Positions 52,630 to 61,013 of a stretch of 64,000 bases of DNA are shown piece by piece. Under the pieces are notes generated by a model that saw only the letters and a list, made by a program, of their open reading frames with translations, was not told where the DNA came from and made no database searches. How positions within the stretch are numbered: position 1 is the stretch's first letter; each line of letters opens with the position of its first letter. The translations under genes and the position numbers were made by a program. Source of the stretch: Bacteroidota bacterium (lineage in GTDB: Bacteria > Bacteroidota > Bacteroidia > Chitinophagales > Chitinophagaceae). The stretch covers positions 372,001 through 436,000 of the forward strand of contig JAFDXK010000005.1 in the NCBI GenBank assembly GCA_018267965.1, read 5' to 3'.

Positions 52630-53718
52630 TTATCTAAAGTACTTTTTCAGCTTCAGAAACTGTTTTTCGAATAAGTGATACGATAGCACACTGCATATCA
52701 GTGTAATTACAAAAGCTGCTATCACATACACTACAGCCCACCACCAGTCATACAGCTCCCACCTGTTCACCACAAATATCTTATATAGAAAAATGATTAC
52801 CAGTGTATGGTACAGGTAAAAACCATAAGTGTAAATTCCCAGCTTACTTAATAAACTATTATCCCTGATTGAAAACTTCGTTGCCAGAGGCAGAGTTAAT
52901 GTTATCAGGATACAAAACAGTAAACCCAACAAGGTCGTCAGCCATATAAACGGCCTGTCATCTTCCGCATACTGCGATGCTAAAGTAACTATCACTATCA
53001 ACAGGGCAACAAATAGCCATTTCACCCAAATGGGTACACTGTTTATTTTGTTTTCGAGTTTTTCTCCTTGTGTGATGAGTAAATAAGCGGGTATAGCACC
53101 GAAAGCAAACAAATCTATATTAGTAAGCAAGTCAATTGTGGCATACCCGTGCTGAACAAATACAATGCGCGCTATCGCTGCTATCACGATGCAAAAAGCT
53201 ATTAGCTTAGGCAGCGCTTCTATCCTGATAATATATAATAACAGCCCCCAGATAATATAAAAATGCTCTTCTACGCACAATGACCACATAACTGCAAGAG
53301 GAGAAACATTGGGCTGGTCATGCGTTATTATCATTTTATAATTCTCAAGAAACAACATCGACATCCACCAAGTTGGCTCATAGCCGGTATTATTGCCGTT
53401 CATGTGCAACATACTAAGCAAGAATGGCGTAAAAAAAGCTACTGCTATCATCAGATAAAACAATGGCCAAATCCTCAATACCCTTCTAACAAAGAAGTGT
53501 TTCAGGTTTACGCTCCCTGTTTGTTTCTTTTCTTCACAAATGATGTAGGTAATCAGGAAACCACTTAGCACAAAGAAGAACTGAACGCCTATTCCCCCAC
53601 CTGTCTTTACAAAACAAAACCAGGGAAAAACAAATACTGGCAAATGCTGTATAAACACTTTGAAGTACGCAAAAAAGCGCAGTGCATCAAATGTGTGAAA
53701 ATGGCGTCTCGCTGACAT
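52630..53718 (-). CDS. Acyltransferase 3 family (OafA/YrhL-like) membrane protein
   Basis: 362 residues from the ATG at 53718; a TTG one codon earlier is rejected. About ten membrane segments. Seen: FDALRFFAYFKVFIQH at the start (catalytic-type His in the R/H motif), GGGIGVQFFFVLSGFLI (about 46), SLCVEEHFYIIWGLLLY (about 146). These integral acyltransferases O-acetylate or otherwise acylate surface glycans or peptidoglycan. Last gene of a minus-strand operon with the glycosyltransferase and methyltransferase upstream (9 bases from the glycosyltransferase stop). Confidence 0.88.
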   Translation of the reverse strand: MSARRHFHTFDALRFFAYFKVFIQHLPVFVFPWFCFVKTGGGIGVQFFFVLSGFLITYIICEEKKQTGSVNLKHFFVRRVLRIWPLFYLMIAVAFFTPFLLSMLHMNGNNTGYEPTWWMSMLFLENYKMIITHDQPNVSPLAVMWSLCVEEHFYIIWGLLLYIIRIEALPKLIAFCIVIAAIARIVFVQHGYATIDLLTNIDLFAFGAIPAYLLITQGEKLENKINSVPIWVKWLFVALLIVIVTLASQYAEDDRPFIWLTTLLGLLFCILITLTLPLATKFSIRDNSLLSKLGIYTYGFYLYHTLVIIFLYKIFVVNRWELYDWWWAVVYVIAAFVITLICSVLSYHLFEKQFLKLKKYFR

Positions 53719-53727
53719 CAAAAATCG

Positions 53728-55668
53728 TTATTCACCCGCTTCATCCTGCTGTTGCTGCACCAATTCATTCTTCGTCATTTCTGCTTTCTGTGCATTTTCT
53801 TTATCGCCGATAGCAGAATATAATTGCGCCAGTGCATCGAAAAAATCAGGGCGAGAAGGGTCAATTTGTGCAGCCTTTTTTATTTGCACAATTGCCTCTG
53901 CGTACTGCTGAGCGCTGGCCAACGAGATACCGTAATTAAAATAGGCAAATTCATCTGATGTGTCGGTGGCTAAATACTCAGCGTATTTTTGGTTAGCAGT
54001 AACGTAGTCCTTTTTATCGTAAGCTTCTTTTGCAGCAATTCCTGCAGTACTTGTTCTTTTAATAATTGTACAAAGAGGCACCCCATCAATCTCTACAGTG
54101 TGTACTGCGTTACCAAACTTCCATTTGCCTTCCTGCATTTGCTGAGTGGATATATATCGTGGATATGCAACATAGTAGTCCCAGTCTAATGAATGGCGTT
54201 CGTTGTAACGGCCATATCCGTACACTATCCACGAAGTATCTTTTGCGAGATAGTTATTAAAGCCTCCCATGTTAGAACGTAACAATATCTTTTTGCCTGG
54301 TATGGGTTTGATATTTTTTTCAATCCAATCGGCAGCCTGCTTACCACTATTCTGATAATAATCAAGGTCATAATAACCGTAAGCTCCTTTCGCACCTCCC
54401 TGCAGTTCGTTAAAATATACATATTGATTGGGGTGGCTTCTGACAGTCCATATGATAGCAGGTAATAATCCTGCAATTGCTACTGCATTTGGTATCCAAC
54501 TCTGCTTTTCATTCTTGATGAATGTGGTAAGTATATCCCACCCGAATGCACCGGCTACTACCCAAAAAGGGTAAACAAAAAATACGTGCCTCCATGTATC
54601 ATACACTGTAGAGTTTTTATATATCATATACACAAGAGGGAATAGTGCGCCGAATGCAATTACCACTAATGGAAATAAACCACTTTCCTTTCTGATCTTA
54701 AAACTTAACAATGCGAATAATAAGCAACCTGCAATTACAACAAGCGGATTTGAAATAAATATCCATTTAAACTCATACATCTTCGGCAAGGTATTACTCA
54801 TGTAATATTGCCCGTCAAACAGAACCCTAAGATAAGCCTCGCGATTGGTCATACCTTTTAATGACTCTAAAGGATGCCCTATTGGAGATTGCAAGCCCCA
54901 TGGCCAGGTTAGTAGTCCTAATACATACCCTGCTGCCAATCCCGAGATTAAGAACAATACAAACTGTTTAAAGGTTTTTCCCTCAAACAACTTAGTCATT
55001 GTTTTCTTACGTTGCAGCCAGTAAAGTGCAATAAAGAAAACAATATAAGCACCTAACAATAAGCCACCAGCCGAACGCACACCAAATGCCAATGCAAATC
55101 CAAGCCCTAAACCTATAGCATGTTTCCATTTAGCGGCAGGAAAATCCTGCAACATAGCTACAAGAAAATAAATAGTGATAATAAACCCGCTGGCAAAAGG
55201 TATATCCTTCGGGTTGTTCATACTCTCACCAAATATGCGCGGAGAAAATGCTATAAAAAGTAATGCAATCAAACCAACTGACCATTTGCCGCTAAGTCTT
55301 CTCGCAAGCAAGCCTGTGAATATCATCATCAACGCTCCAAGCAAAGCATTAAAGAAGTGACGTATGATTAATATAGGGATTGAAGGAAACCATTCATGTA
55401 GCACATCCATCGGGAAATCGAACATACCACCATAATATTCCTGGTGAGTATATTGCAGGTTGTGATTGGTATAATCCAGCGCCTGCTGGTCTCCTTTTGT
55501 AAAATAGTTCCAGATATGCTGTCCATATTCTATTTGCAGCCACTCATCTCCACTTTGTCCGTAATCTCTGCTCAAGAATGGCATCACTATCAGCAATAAT
55601 ATGCTGCACGCAAAGAAGATTTGTTTCCAGTATTTTGATTCCTGCACAGCATTAACAGTTGTCGTCAT
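53728..55668 (-). CDS. GT-C-type membrane glycosyltransferase with C-terminal TPR
   Basis: 646 residues: about 10-11 membrane segments with SGDEWLQIEYG (about 37), SPRIFGESMNNPKDIPFA (about 140), RSAGG, STVYDTWRHVFFVYP (about 355), HPNQYVYFNELQ, and then a periplasmic C-terminal TPR segment (about 555-635, including SDEFAYFNYGISLASAQQYAEA split as GISLASAQQYAEA). Related to the shorter protein at 25807 but carrying the TPR extension, which could bind the acceptor or a partner. Lies 57 bases after the methyltransferase and before the acyltransferase, so the three probably build or modify a surface glycan or glycolipid. Confidence 0.83.
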   Translation of the reverse strand: MTTTVNAVQESKYWKQIFFACSILLLIVMPFLSRDYGQSGDEWLQIEYGQHIWNYFTKGDQQALDYTNHNLQYTHQEYYGGMFDFPMDVLHEWFPSIPILIIRHFFNALLGALMMIFTGLLARRLSGKWSVGLIALLFIAFSPRIFGESMNNPKDIPFASGFIITIYFLVAMLQDFPAAKWKHAIGLGLGFALAFGVRSAGGLLLGAYIVFFIALYWLQRKKTMTKLFEGKTFKQFVLFLISGLAAGYVLGLLTWPWGLQSPIGHPLESLKGMTNREAYLRVLFDGQYYMSNTLPKMYEFKWIFISNPLVVIAGCLLFALLSFKIRKESGLFPLVVIAFGALFPLVYMIYKNSTVYDTWRHVFFVYPFWVVAGAFGWDILTTFIKNEKQSWIPNAVAIAGLLPAIIWTVRSHPNQYVYFNELQGGAKGAYGYYDLDYYQNSGKQAADWIEKNIKPIPGKKILLRSNMGGFNNYLAKDTSWIVYGYGRYNERHSLDWDYYVAYPRYISTQQMQEGKWKFGNAVHTVEIDGVPLCTIIKRTSTAGIAAKEAYDKKDYVTANQKYAEYLATDTSDEFAYFNYGISLASAQQYAEAIVQIKKAAQIDPSRPDFFDALAQLYSAIGDKENAQKAEMTKNELVQQQQDEAGE

Positions 55669-55725
55669 AACAAACGATTAGATATTATGCGTTAAGATAA
55701 GAATTGTTTGCAACTAAAATTGTCG

Positions 55726-56472
55726 TCAGGGCTTTCTTACTACAACAAAAGCACTCACCCCAAAAGGAAAACTGATATACTTACACCATGTATTTTCCAT
55801 TTTCTGGAAACCAGCAAGAAACTTATGTGCCCAATCGGGCAAGTTCAATATCTGTCCTTCTACACCGGGCGTTTTTGTCTTTGGCGTAAAAAGCCTCATT
55901 GTTAGCCTTACAATAGCTGTAGGAATAAATAAGAGTACGTTATTATATCCCGAAAAGATAGTTTTAAACCCTGCATTTCGGGCTTTAGTGCTCAAGTCAG
56001 CTTTTGTATATCTGCGGTAATGGTAATTAACATCGTCGTGTGCAGTCCACAGGAAATTATATGCCGGTGCCAGGATAATACCCAGTCCGCCGGGCTTTAG
56101 AATTGGCAACCAGTTTTTCAAAGCTAACTCATCATCTTTTAGATGCTCTATAGAATCTGAAGAAACAATTACATCAAAGCTATTTTCAGGGAACTTGGGG
56201 CAATGTCCATCCATTACGTAAGCGTTATCAATACCTTTTTTCTTCGCTTCTTCTATCGCCTCAGCACTATAATCTAAAGCATACAGGTTGGTATAACCCA
56301 TTTCCTTTAGCCGCATCAGGAAAGTAGCTCCCGCACAACCTATATCCAGTATACGGGCATGTTTAGGAACTTTATACTTATCAAAAAACTTGAACAGCAT
56401 ATCGCGTCGAGCGATAAACCACCAGTTTTTTTCTTCTTCACTATGATATAATTCTTCGTATTGTTTATCCAT
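55726..56472 (-). CDS. Class I SAM-dependent methyltransferase
   Basis: 248 residues. Seen: SAM motif I RILDIGCAGATFLMRLKEMG (about 40-59), acidic end of strand 2 LYALDYSAEAIEEAKKKG, a FDVIVSSDSIEHLKDDE motif (about 108) and LKPGGLGIILAPAYNF. It ends in a hydrophobic segment. Similar enzymes occur in surface-polysaccharide and quinone pathways. First gene of the operon with the GT-C enzyme and acyltransferase; it lies downstream of rpsP behind a strong terminator. Confidence 0.87.
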   Translation of the reverse strand: MDKQYEELYHSEEEKNWWFIARRDMLFKFFDKYKVPKHARILDIGCAGATFLMRLKEMGYTNLYALDYSAEAIEEAKKKGIDNAYVMDGHCPKFPENSFDVIVSSDSIEHLKDDELALKNWLPILKPGGLGIILAPAYNFLWTAHDDVNYHYRRYTKADLSTKARNAGFKTIFSGYNNVLLFIPTAIVRLTMRLFTPKTKTPGVEGQILNLPDWAHKFLAGFQKMENTWCKYISFPFGVSAFVVVRKP

Positions 56473-56512
56473 TAATTATCTGCTAAAAATAAGTGGATAT
56501 TCTTTATACCAA

Positions 56513-56545
56513 TATAAAAGCAACGGTTGTACCGTTGCTTTTATA
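56513..56545 (-). terminator. Terminator of rpsP
   Basis: Perfect 15-base stem around a TGT loop with A/T-rich outer arms, the strongest hairpin seen in the window. Confidence 0.9.
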
Positions 56546-56571
56546 AAAACTTATCATTAGAGGCTAAAATA

Positions 56572-57093
56572 TTAACCTTCCTGATTTTCTGTAGCTTCCG
56601 GTGCTTCATCTTCAGCACCGTCTTGTTCTGCTTCAGCAACTTGTGCAGCAGCTTTAGCAGCCATTTTCTCTTCTACTTTACGAACTGATTCACTCATAGC
56701 AGCATGACGTTTCTCTGATTTGTGCTTACGATGAGCTTCTTCACGTTTAACTACTAAATCTTCATGTTGAGCATTCCAAGATTCGAATTTTTCCAATGCA
56801 GATTTTTCATCAAACAAACCGAGGCTTACACCACGCATCAGGTGTTTCAGATACAATACACCTTTGAATGATAAGATGCGGCGGCAAGTGTTAGTTGGCT
56901 GCGCACCATTTTGCATCCAGTGCAATGCACGTTCGCGGTTCAGGCGAACAGTTGCCGGAACTGTAAGCGGGTTGTAAGTACCAATTTTTTCAATGAATTT
57001 ACCATCGCGCGGAGCAGTGCTGTTAGCAGCTACGATAAAGTAAAAAGGACGCTTTTTTGAGCCATGGCGTTGCAGGCGAATTTTAACTGACAT
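56572..57093 (-). CDS. rpsP: 30S ribosomal protein S16 with long C-terminal extension
   Basis: 173 residues. The first 85 or so match S16 ([54 protein letters not shown]). The rest is a coil-rich, Lys/Arg then Ala/Glu-rich tail (about 95-173: [19 protein letters not shown], then [21 protein letters not shown]). Tails of this kind are common in Bacteroidota S16; no function is established. It has a -7-like TAACTTCG (57145-57138, minus) about 45 bases upstream and a strong terminator. Confidence 0.95.
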   Translation of the reverse strand: MSVKIRLQRHGSKKRPFYFIVAANSTAPRDGKFIEKIGTYNPLTVPATVRLNRERALHWMQNGAQPTNTCRRILSFKGVLYLKHLMRGVSLGLFDEKSALEKFESWNAQHEDLVVKREEAHRKHKSEKRHAAMSESVRKVEEKMAAKAAAQVAEAEQDGAEDEAPEATENQEG

Positions 57094-57244
57094 AAATAAT
57101 AGAAATTATTTGTGTTAACAATAAATTTTAAGGATGGCGAAGTTAAACTAAAAAATCAAAAATTGAAAATAAAAAATGACAATTCAGTCTCTGTTCGAAA
57201 TCAGGTTGAAATATTATCGTATTTTATAATTATTATTGACTGTT

Positions 57245-58576
57245 TTACCTACGCCCAAACGGCATACCCATGCCCGGCATCATACCCTTCATTTTGTTCA
57301 TCTGGCCCATCATTTGCCTCATTTGGTCAAACTGTTTCATGAAGGCATTTACTTCATTAACATCCTTGCCACAGCCTTTTGCAATACGCTTGCGGCGGCT
57401 ACCATCTATCACATCTGGGTTATTACGCTCATAAGGAGTCATTGAGTTAATTATCGCCTCAATACCCTTAAATGCGTCATCAGAAATATCAATATCTTTT
57501 ATTGCCTTGCCAACGCCAGGTATCATAGCCAGCAAATCTTTAATATTACCCATCTTTTTGATTTGTCCCAACTGCTCTTTGAAGTCCTCAAAATCAAACT
57601 TATTGGCACGTATCTTCTTTTCAAGCTTTTTGGCCTGGGCTTCATCAAACTGGGCTTGCGCGCGCTCTACAAGGGTGGTGATATCACCCATACCCAAAAT
57701 TCGCTGTGCCATACGTTCGGGATAAAAGACATCCAACGTATCCAGCTTTTCGCCCATGCTCACAAACTTAATAGGCTTATCTACAGTATACTTAATGGTA
57801 AGTGCAGCACCACCGCGTGTATCACCGTCTAACTTTGTTAATACAACACCCGTAAAGTTCAACCTGTCATTGAATGCCTTGGCAGTGTTCACAGCATCCT
57901 GCCCGGTCATTGAGTCTACTACGAAAAGTATCTCATGTGGTTGCACAGCAGCCTTTACATTAGCCACCTCAGTCATCATCGCTTCGTCTATTGCCAGTCG
58001 GCCTGCTGTATCAATGATGACTACACTATTGCCGTTTTTCTTTGCTTCGGCAATAGCATTTTGAGCAATAGCAACTGCATCCTTGTTTTCAGGTTCGCTG
58101 TAAACAGGCACTTTTATCTGCTCGCCTAACACCTTCAACTGGTCTATCGCAGCAGGACGGTATATATCAGCAGCTACCAGCAATGGGTTTCTGCCCTTTT
58201 TACTTTTAAGGAAATTAGCCAGTTTACCGCTGAATGTTGTTTTACCCGACCCCTGCAAACCCGCAATCAGGATAATGGTAGGCTTATTATTGAGGTTAAT
58301 TTCCTCCTCGGTACCTCCCATTAATTCGGCCAGCTCGTCCTTTACAATTTTTACCATTAACTGCCCCGGAGAGACAGCTGTCAATACTTTTTCACCTAAG
58401 GCTTTATCCTTTACCTTATCCGTAAATTCTTTGGCTATTTTATAGTTTACGTCGGCATCAACCAATGCCCTGCGAATTTCTTTTACAGTGGTAGCAATAT
58501 TGATCTCACTAATACGACCTTCGCCTTTTAGCTGCTTAAACGCACCTTCTAACCGTTCACTAAGATTTTCAAACAT
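57245..58576 (-). CDS. ffh: Signal recognition particle protein Ffh
   Basis: 443-residue SRP54 GTPase: N domain (1-90), G domain with GLQGSGKT (106-113), DTAGRLAIDEAMM (about 188), LTKLDGDTRGGAAL (about 247), and an M domain with the Met-rich GQMNKMKGMMPGMGMPFG end (about 420-443), which binds the 4.5S RNA and signal sequences. Targets inner-membrane proteins. The 4.5S RNA gene is not recognised in this window. -7 element TAATTTTG at 58613-58606 with a TTG at 58637-58635 (21-base spacer). Confidence 0.97.
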   Translation of the reverse strand: MFENLSERLEGAFKQLKGEGRISEINIATTVKEIRRALVDADVNYKIAKEFTDKVKDKALGEKVLTAVSPGQLMVKIVKDELAELMGGTEEEINLNNKPTIILIAGLQGSGKTTFSGKLANFLKSKKGRNPLLVAADIYRPAAIDQLKVLGEQIKVPVYSEPENKDAVAIAQNAIAEAKKNGNSVVIIDTAGRLAIDEAMMTEVANVKAAVQPHEILFVVDSMTGQDAVNTAKAFNDRLNFTGVVLTKLDGDTRGGAALTIKYTVDKPIKFVSMGEKLDTLDVFYPERMAQRILGMGDITTLVERAQAQFDEAQAKKLEKKIRANKFDFEDFKEQLGQIKKMGNIKDLLAMIPGVGKAIKDIDISDDAFKGIEAIINSMTPYERNNPDVIDGSRRKRIAKGCGKDVNEVNAFMKQFDQMRQMMGQMNKMKGMMPGMGMPFGRR

Positions 58577-58605
58577 ATATTTTCAAGTATTCTCTGAAAG
58601 GATGG

Positions 58606-58637
58606 CAAAATTAAGTTTTTGGTGCTGTTTAACCCAA
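58606..58637 (-). promoter_or_regulatory. Promoter of ffh
   Basis: -33 TTG (58637-58635), 21-base spacer, -7 TAATTTTG (58613-58606) on the minus strand. Confidence 0.65.
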
Positions 58638-58701
58638 TTATTAGAGCTTTTCTCTTGTTTTTTTAAAGAGGTAATGATATTTTTACTCAATACTTAAACT
58701 T

Positions 58702-58965
58702 ATGCTTGTGAAAAAGACGCTTATGCTCTCGGTTATTGCTATATGCCTTTTGCTATCATTTGCTTCATGCAGAAAAGACTATACTTGCAAATGCCATGTG
58801 GTAACAACTACACATGATGGCTATATCGTATTAGAAAGCAATACCGTAAACCAAGTGAGGACAACCACTAAAGATGACGCCAAAAGCCAATGTCATTACT
58901 ACGAATTTGAAACTGATTACCTGCAGCAAAAAGCTGTAGAGCATCATTACTGCGAGATTGACTAA
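58702..58965 (+). CDS. Cys-rich lipoprotein, CxxDYxCxC family (member 2)
   Basis: 87-residue predicted lipoprotein: lipobox FASC (Cys23), then CRKDYTCKC (Cys23, Cys29, Cys31), a polar domain and two more Cys (near residues 66 and 84; AKSQCHYYEFE and HHYCEID). It shares the C-x-x-D-Y-x-C-x-C start, five-Cys layout and similar length with the protein at 47055, but the rest differs. The HHYC end might bind metal. It is a single gene with a hairpin terminator. Confidence 0.65.
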   Translation: MLVKKTLMLSVIAICLLLSFASCRKDYTCKCHVVTTTHDGYIVLESNTVNQVRTTTKDDAKSQCHYYEFETDYLQQKAVEHHYCEID

Positions 58966-58989
58966 GATTTTACACATAACATTTATAAT

Positions 58990-59021
58990 GTACCGTGGCA
59001 ATACGCTGCGGTACTTTTTTT
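58990..59021 (+). terminator. Terminator of the 87-residue lipoprotein gene
   Basis: Stem GTACCG/CGGTAC (6 bases) with inner pairing possible, followed by eight T. Confidence 0.7.
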
Positions 59022-59076
59022 AATATATAATCATAACTGTCATCATTACTTATTACAGACTTAAGCACCCACTTCT

Positions 59077-59084
59077 TATATTTG
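59077..59084 (+). promoter_or_regulatory. -7 element of the desaturase operon
   Basis: TATATTTG, 16 bases before the ATG at 59101. Confidence 0.55.
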
Positions 59085-59100
59085 CTAACTTCATTATTCT

Positions 59101-60069
59101 ATGGAACAGACTATTTTCGAAACCATAAAAAAGAGCACCATCGTCAATAGCAAAGGCGAAAAGTATAACGAGTTTAAATCAAAGCTTAAGCCTCGATTCG
59201 GGTTAGTATGGTTTCATATTACACTGGGATACATTGCACTGATAACAGTACTGATAGCTGCGGGATATATGCAGAACAAATACAGCACCTATTTTTGGTT
59301 CACTATTCCTGTTGCAGCATTACTTATAGGTTACATCATTGCATACATACACCTTTTCATTCACGAAGCGGCACATTACAACATTGCATCTGACAGGAAA
59401 ACAAATGATAAGCTGGCTAATGCTTTTATCGGGTTGATAGTAGGTATGGACATAGGATTTTATCGTGTAATACATTTCGACCATCACAGATTCCTGGGAA
59501 CAACACACGACACCGAAAAAACTTATTTCGATGGGCTCAATTGGCGTTTCCTCATTGAGTCGCTCACAGGCATTCGTGTCATCAAAGTAATGACTAACCG
59601 TGATGACAAAATGAAGAACAATACCAACATAGACCCCAAACTATTAGCTGCCAATAAGAAAATGTTTTTGGGTGGCGCTTTCCTGAATTTCTGTATCGTT
59701 GTTGCATTATTTGCTACAGGCAATTGGCAGATTGCATTGGTATGGCTTATAGGTATGGGAGTCATGTTCCCATTCTTTGCAGCATTAAGACAATTACTGG
59801 AACACAGGAGTGAGAATGCAAGTGCTGCTATTGATTATAACACAGTAGACCACGGCATAACCAATCGCATGTTTGGTAATGGATTGATTGCTACTACTAT
59901 GGGTGCTGCCGGCTTTAACAGGCATTTACTGCACCACTGGGACCCACAGGTTTCTTACACTAGATTAAAAGATGTAGAACGTTTCCTGATGGATACTGAA
60001 CTGGCTCCACCTATGGACAAAACACGCACCAACTATATCAAAACTTTCTTCAAGCTATTCAATAAATAA
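59101..60069 (+). CDS. Fatty-acid-desaturase-superfamily membrane di-iron protein
   Basis: 322 residues with membrane segments at about 37-57, 66-87, 180-200 and 205-225. The three His boxes of membrane di-iron desaturases are present: HEAAH (88-92), HFDHH (125-129) and HLLHH (about 277). The substrate may be an acyl chain or a sphingoid/carotenoid lipid. First gene of an operon with a methyltransferase (2 bases on) and an AlkB-like di-iron enzyme, which suggests a short lipid-modifying pathway with two oxygen-dependent steps and one methylation. The order of action is unknown. Confidence 0.87.
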   Translation: MEQTIFETIKKSTIVNSKGEKYNEFKSKLKPRFGLVWFHITLGYIALITVLIAAGYMQNKYSTYFWFTIPVAALLIGYIIAYIHLFIHEAAHYNIASDRKTNDKLANAFIGLIVGMDIGFYRVIHFDHHRFLGTTHDTEKTYFDGLNWRFLIESLTGIRVIKVMTNRDDKMKNNTNIDPKLLAANKKMFLGGAFLNFCIVVALFATGNWQIALVWLIGMGVMFPFFAALRQLLEHRSENASAAIDYNTVDHGITNRMFGNGLIATTMGAAGFNRHLLHHWDPQVSYTRLKDVERFLMDTELAPPMDKTRTNYIKTFFKLFNK

Positions 60070-60071
60070 AA

Positions 60072-60995
60072 ATGCAGTCAGCACCAGGCAACTGTTTCCT
60101 TTGCGGTAAAAATGATTTTAAACTTTGGGCAAAGGCAACCGATGTAGAATATTTTACAACTAACGACTACTATAACTTTTATGAGTGTCCGAATTGTAAA
60201 CTTTTGCAGATAGACCCGGTACCTGTAGATAAACTTTCTGTCATCTACCCATCCAACTATTATTCTTTTGCCGAGCAAAAACAAACACTGGTAAACAGTA
60301 TAAAAGAATGGCTGGATAAGCGTTTGTTTCGTAAAATACTAAATGGTCTTCCGGGCAATGATTTGAAATTATTGGATGTTGGTGGTGGCAATGGCTGGTT
60401 ACTCAACGTTATCAAGTCTATCACAAACAGGGTTGGTTTTACTCAGGTAGTAGACCTTGACCCCGATGCAGAAAAACTGGCTAACGATAACGGACACGCA
60501 TACTTTTGCGGCCGTATTGAGGATTTCAATACCGACCAAAAGTTTGACTTTGCTTTACTATTAAACCTTATAGAACACGTTAAAGACCCGTTGGCTGTAT
60601 TACAAAAGATAGAGAACATACTTACACCGACAGGAATAGTACTTATCAAAACACCCAACTACGATGCATTGGATGCAAGAGTATTTCGTCATAAAAACTG
60701 GGGTGGATTGCATTGTCCGCGCCATTGGGTAATATTTACTAAAGACAGCATTACCAAAGCAGCAGAAAAGGCCGGTTTGAAAGTGAAACAATTTTCTTAC
60801 ACACAAGGCGCACCTTTTTGGGCTGTGAGTATTATGGCATGGCTTAATAAAAAAGGAATGGTAAAAATTGGCAAAGACAAACCTGCGTTTTATCATCCTG
60901 TTTACAAAATACTTATCGGGCTGTTTGCAGGCTTTGACATACTGCGCAAGCCGCTCAGCAAGCCATCACAGATGTTTATCATACTATCTAAATAG
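60072..60995 (+). CDS. SAM-dependent methyltransferase with N-terminal zinc-ribbon-like region
   Basis: 307 residues: an N-terminal CxxC...CxxC zinc-ribbon-like knuckle (Cys8, Cys11, Cys39, Cys42; GNCFLCGK and YECPNCKLLQ), then a methyltransferase fold with LLDVGGGNGWLLNV (about 97-110), VVDLDPDAEKLA, FDFALLLNLIEHVKDPLAV (about 158) and LIKTPNYDAL. This layout is widespread in sugar and lipid tailoring loci. It lies between the two di-iron membrane enzymes with gaps of 2 and about 18 bases. Confidence 0.87.
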   Translation: MQSAPGNCFLCGKNDFKLWAKATDVEYFTTNDYYNFYECPNCKLLQIDPVPVDKLSVIYPSNYYSFAEQKQTLVNSIKEWLDKRLFRKILNGLPGNDLKLLDVGGGNGWLLNVIKSITNRVGFTQVVDLDPDAEKLANDNGHAYFCGRIEDFNTDQKFDFALLLNLIEHVKDPLAVLQKIENILTPTGIVLIKTPNYDALDARVFRHKNWGGLHCPRHWVIFTKDSITKAAEKAGLKVKQFSYTQGAPFWAVSIMAWLNKKGMVKIGKDKPAFYHPVYKILIGLFAGFDILRKPLSKPSQMFIILSK

Positions 60996-61013
60996 TATTG
61001 TAACTTAGTAGTG

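Noticed and set aside
57094-57244. 4.5S (SRP) RNA next to ffh
   Set aside because: The spacer is AT-rich and lacks a GGAA-tetraloop helix; no SRP RNA is seen.
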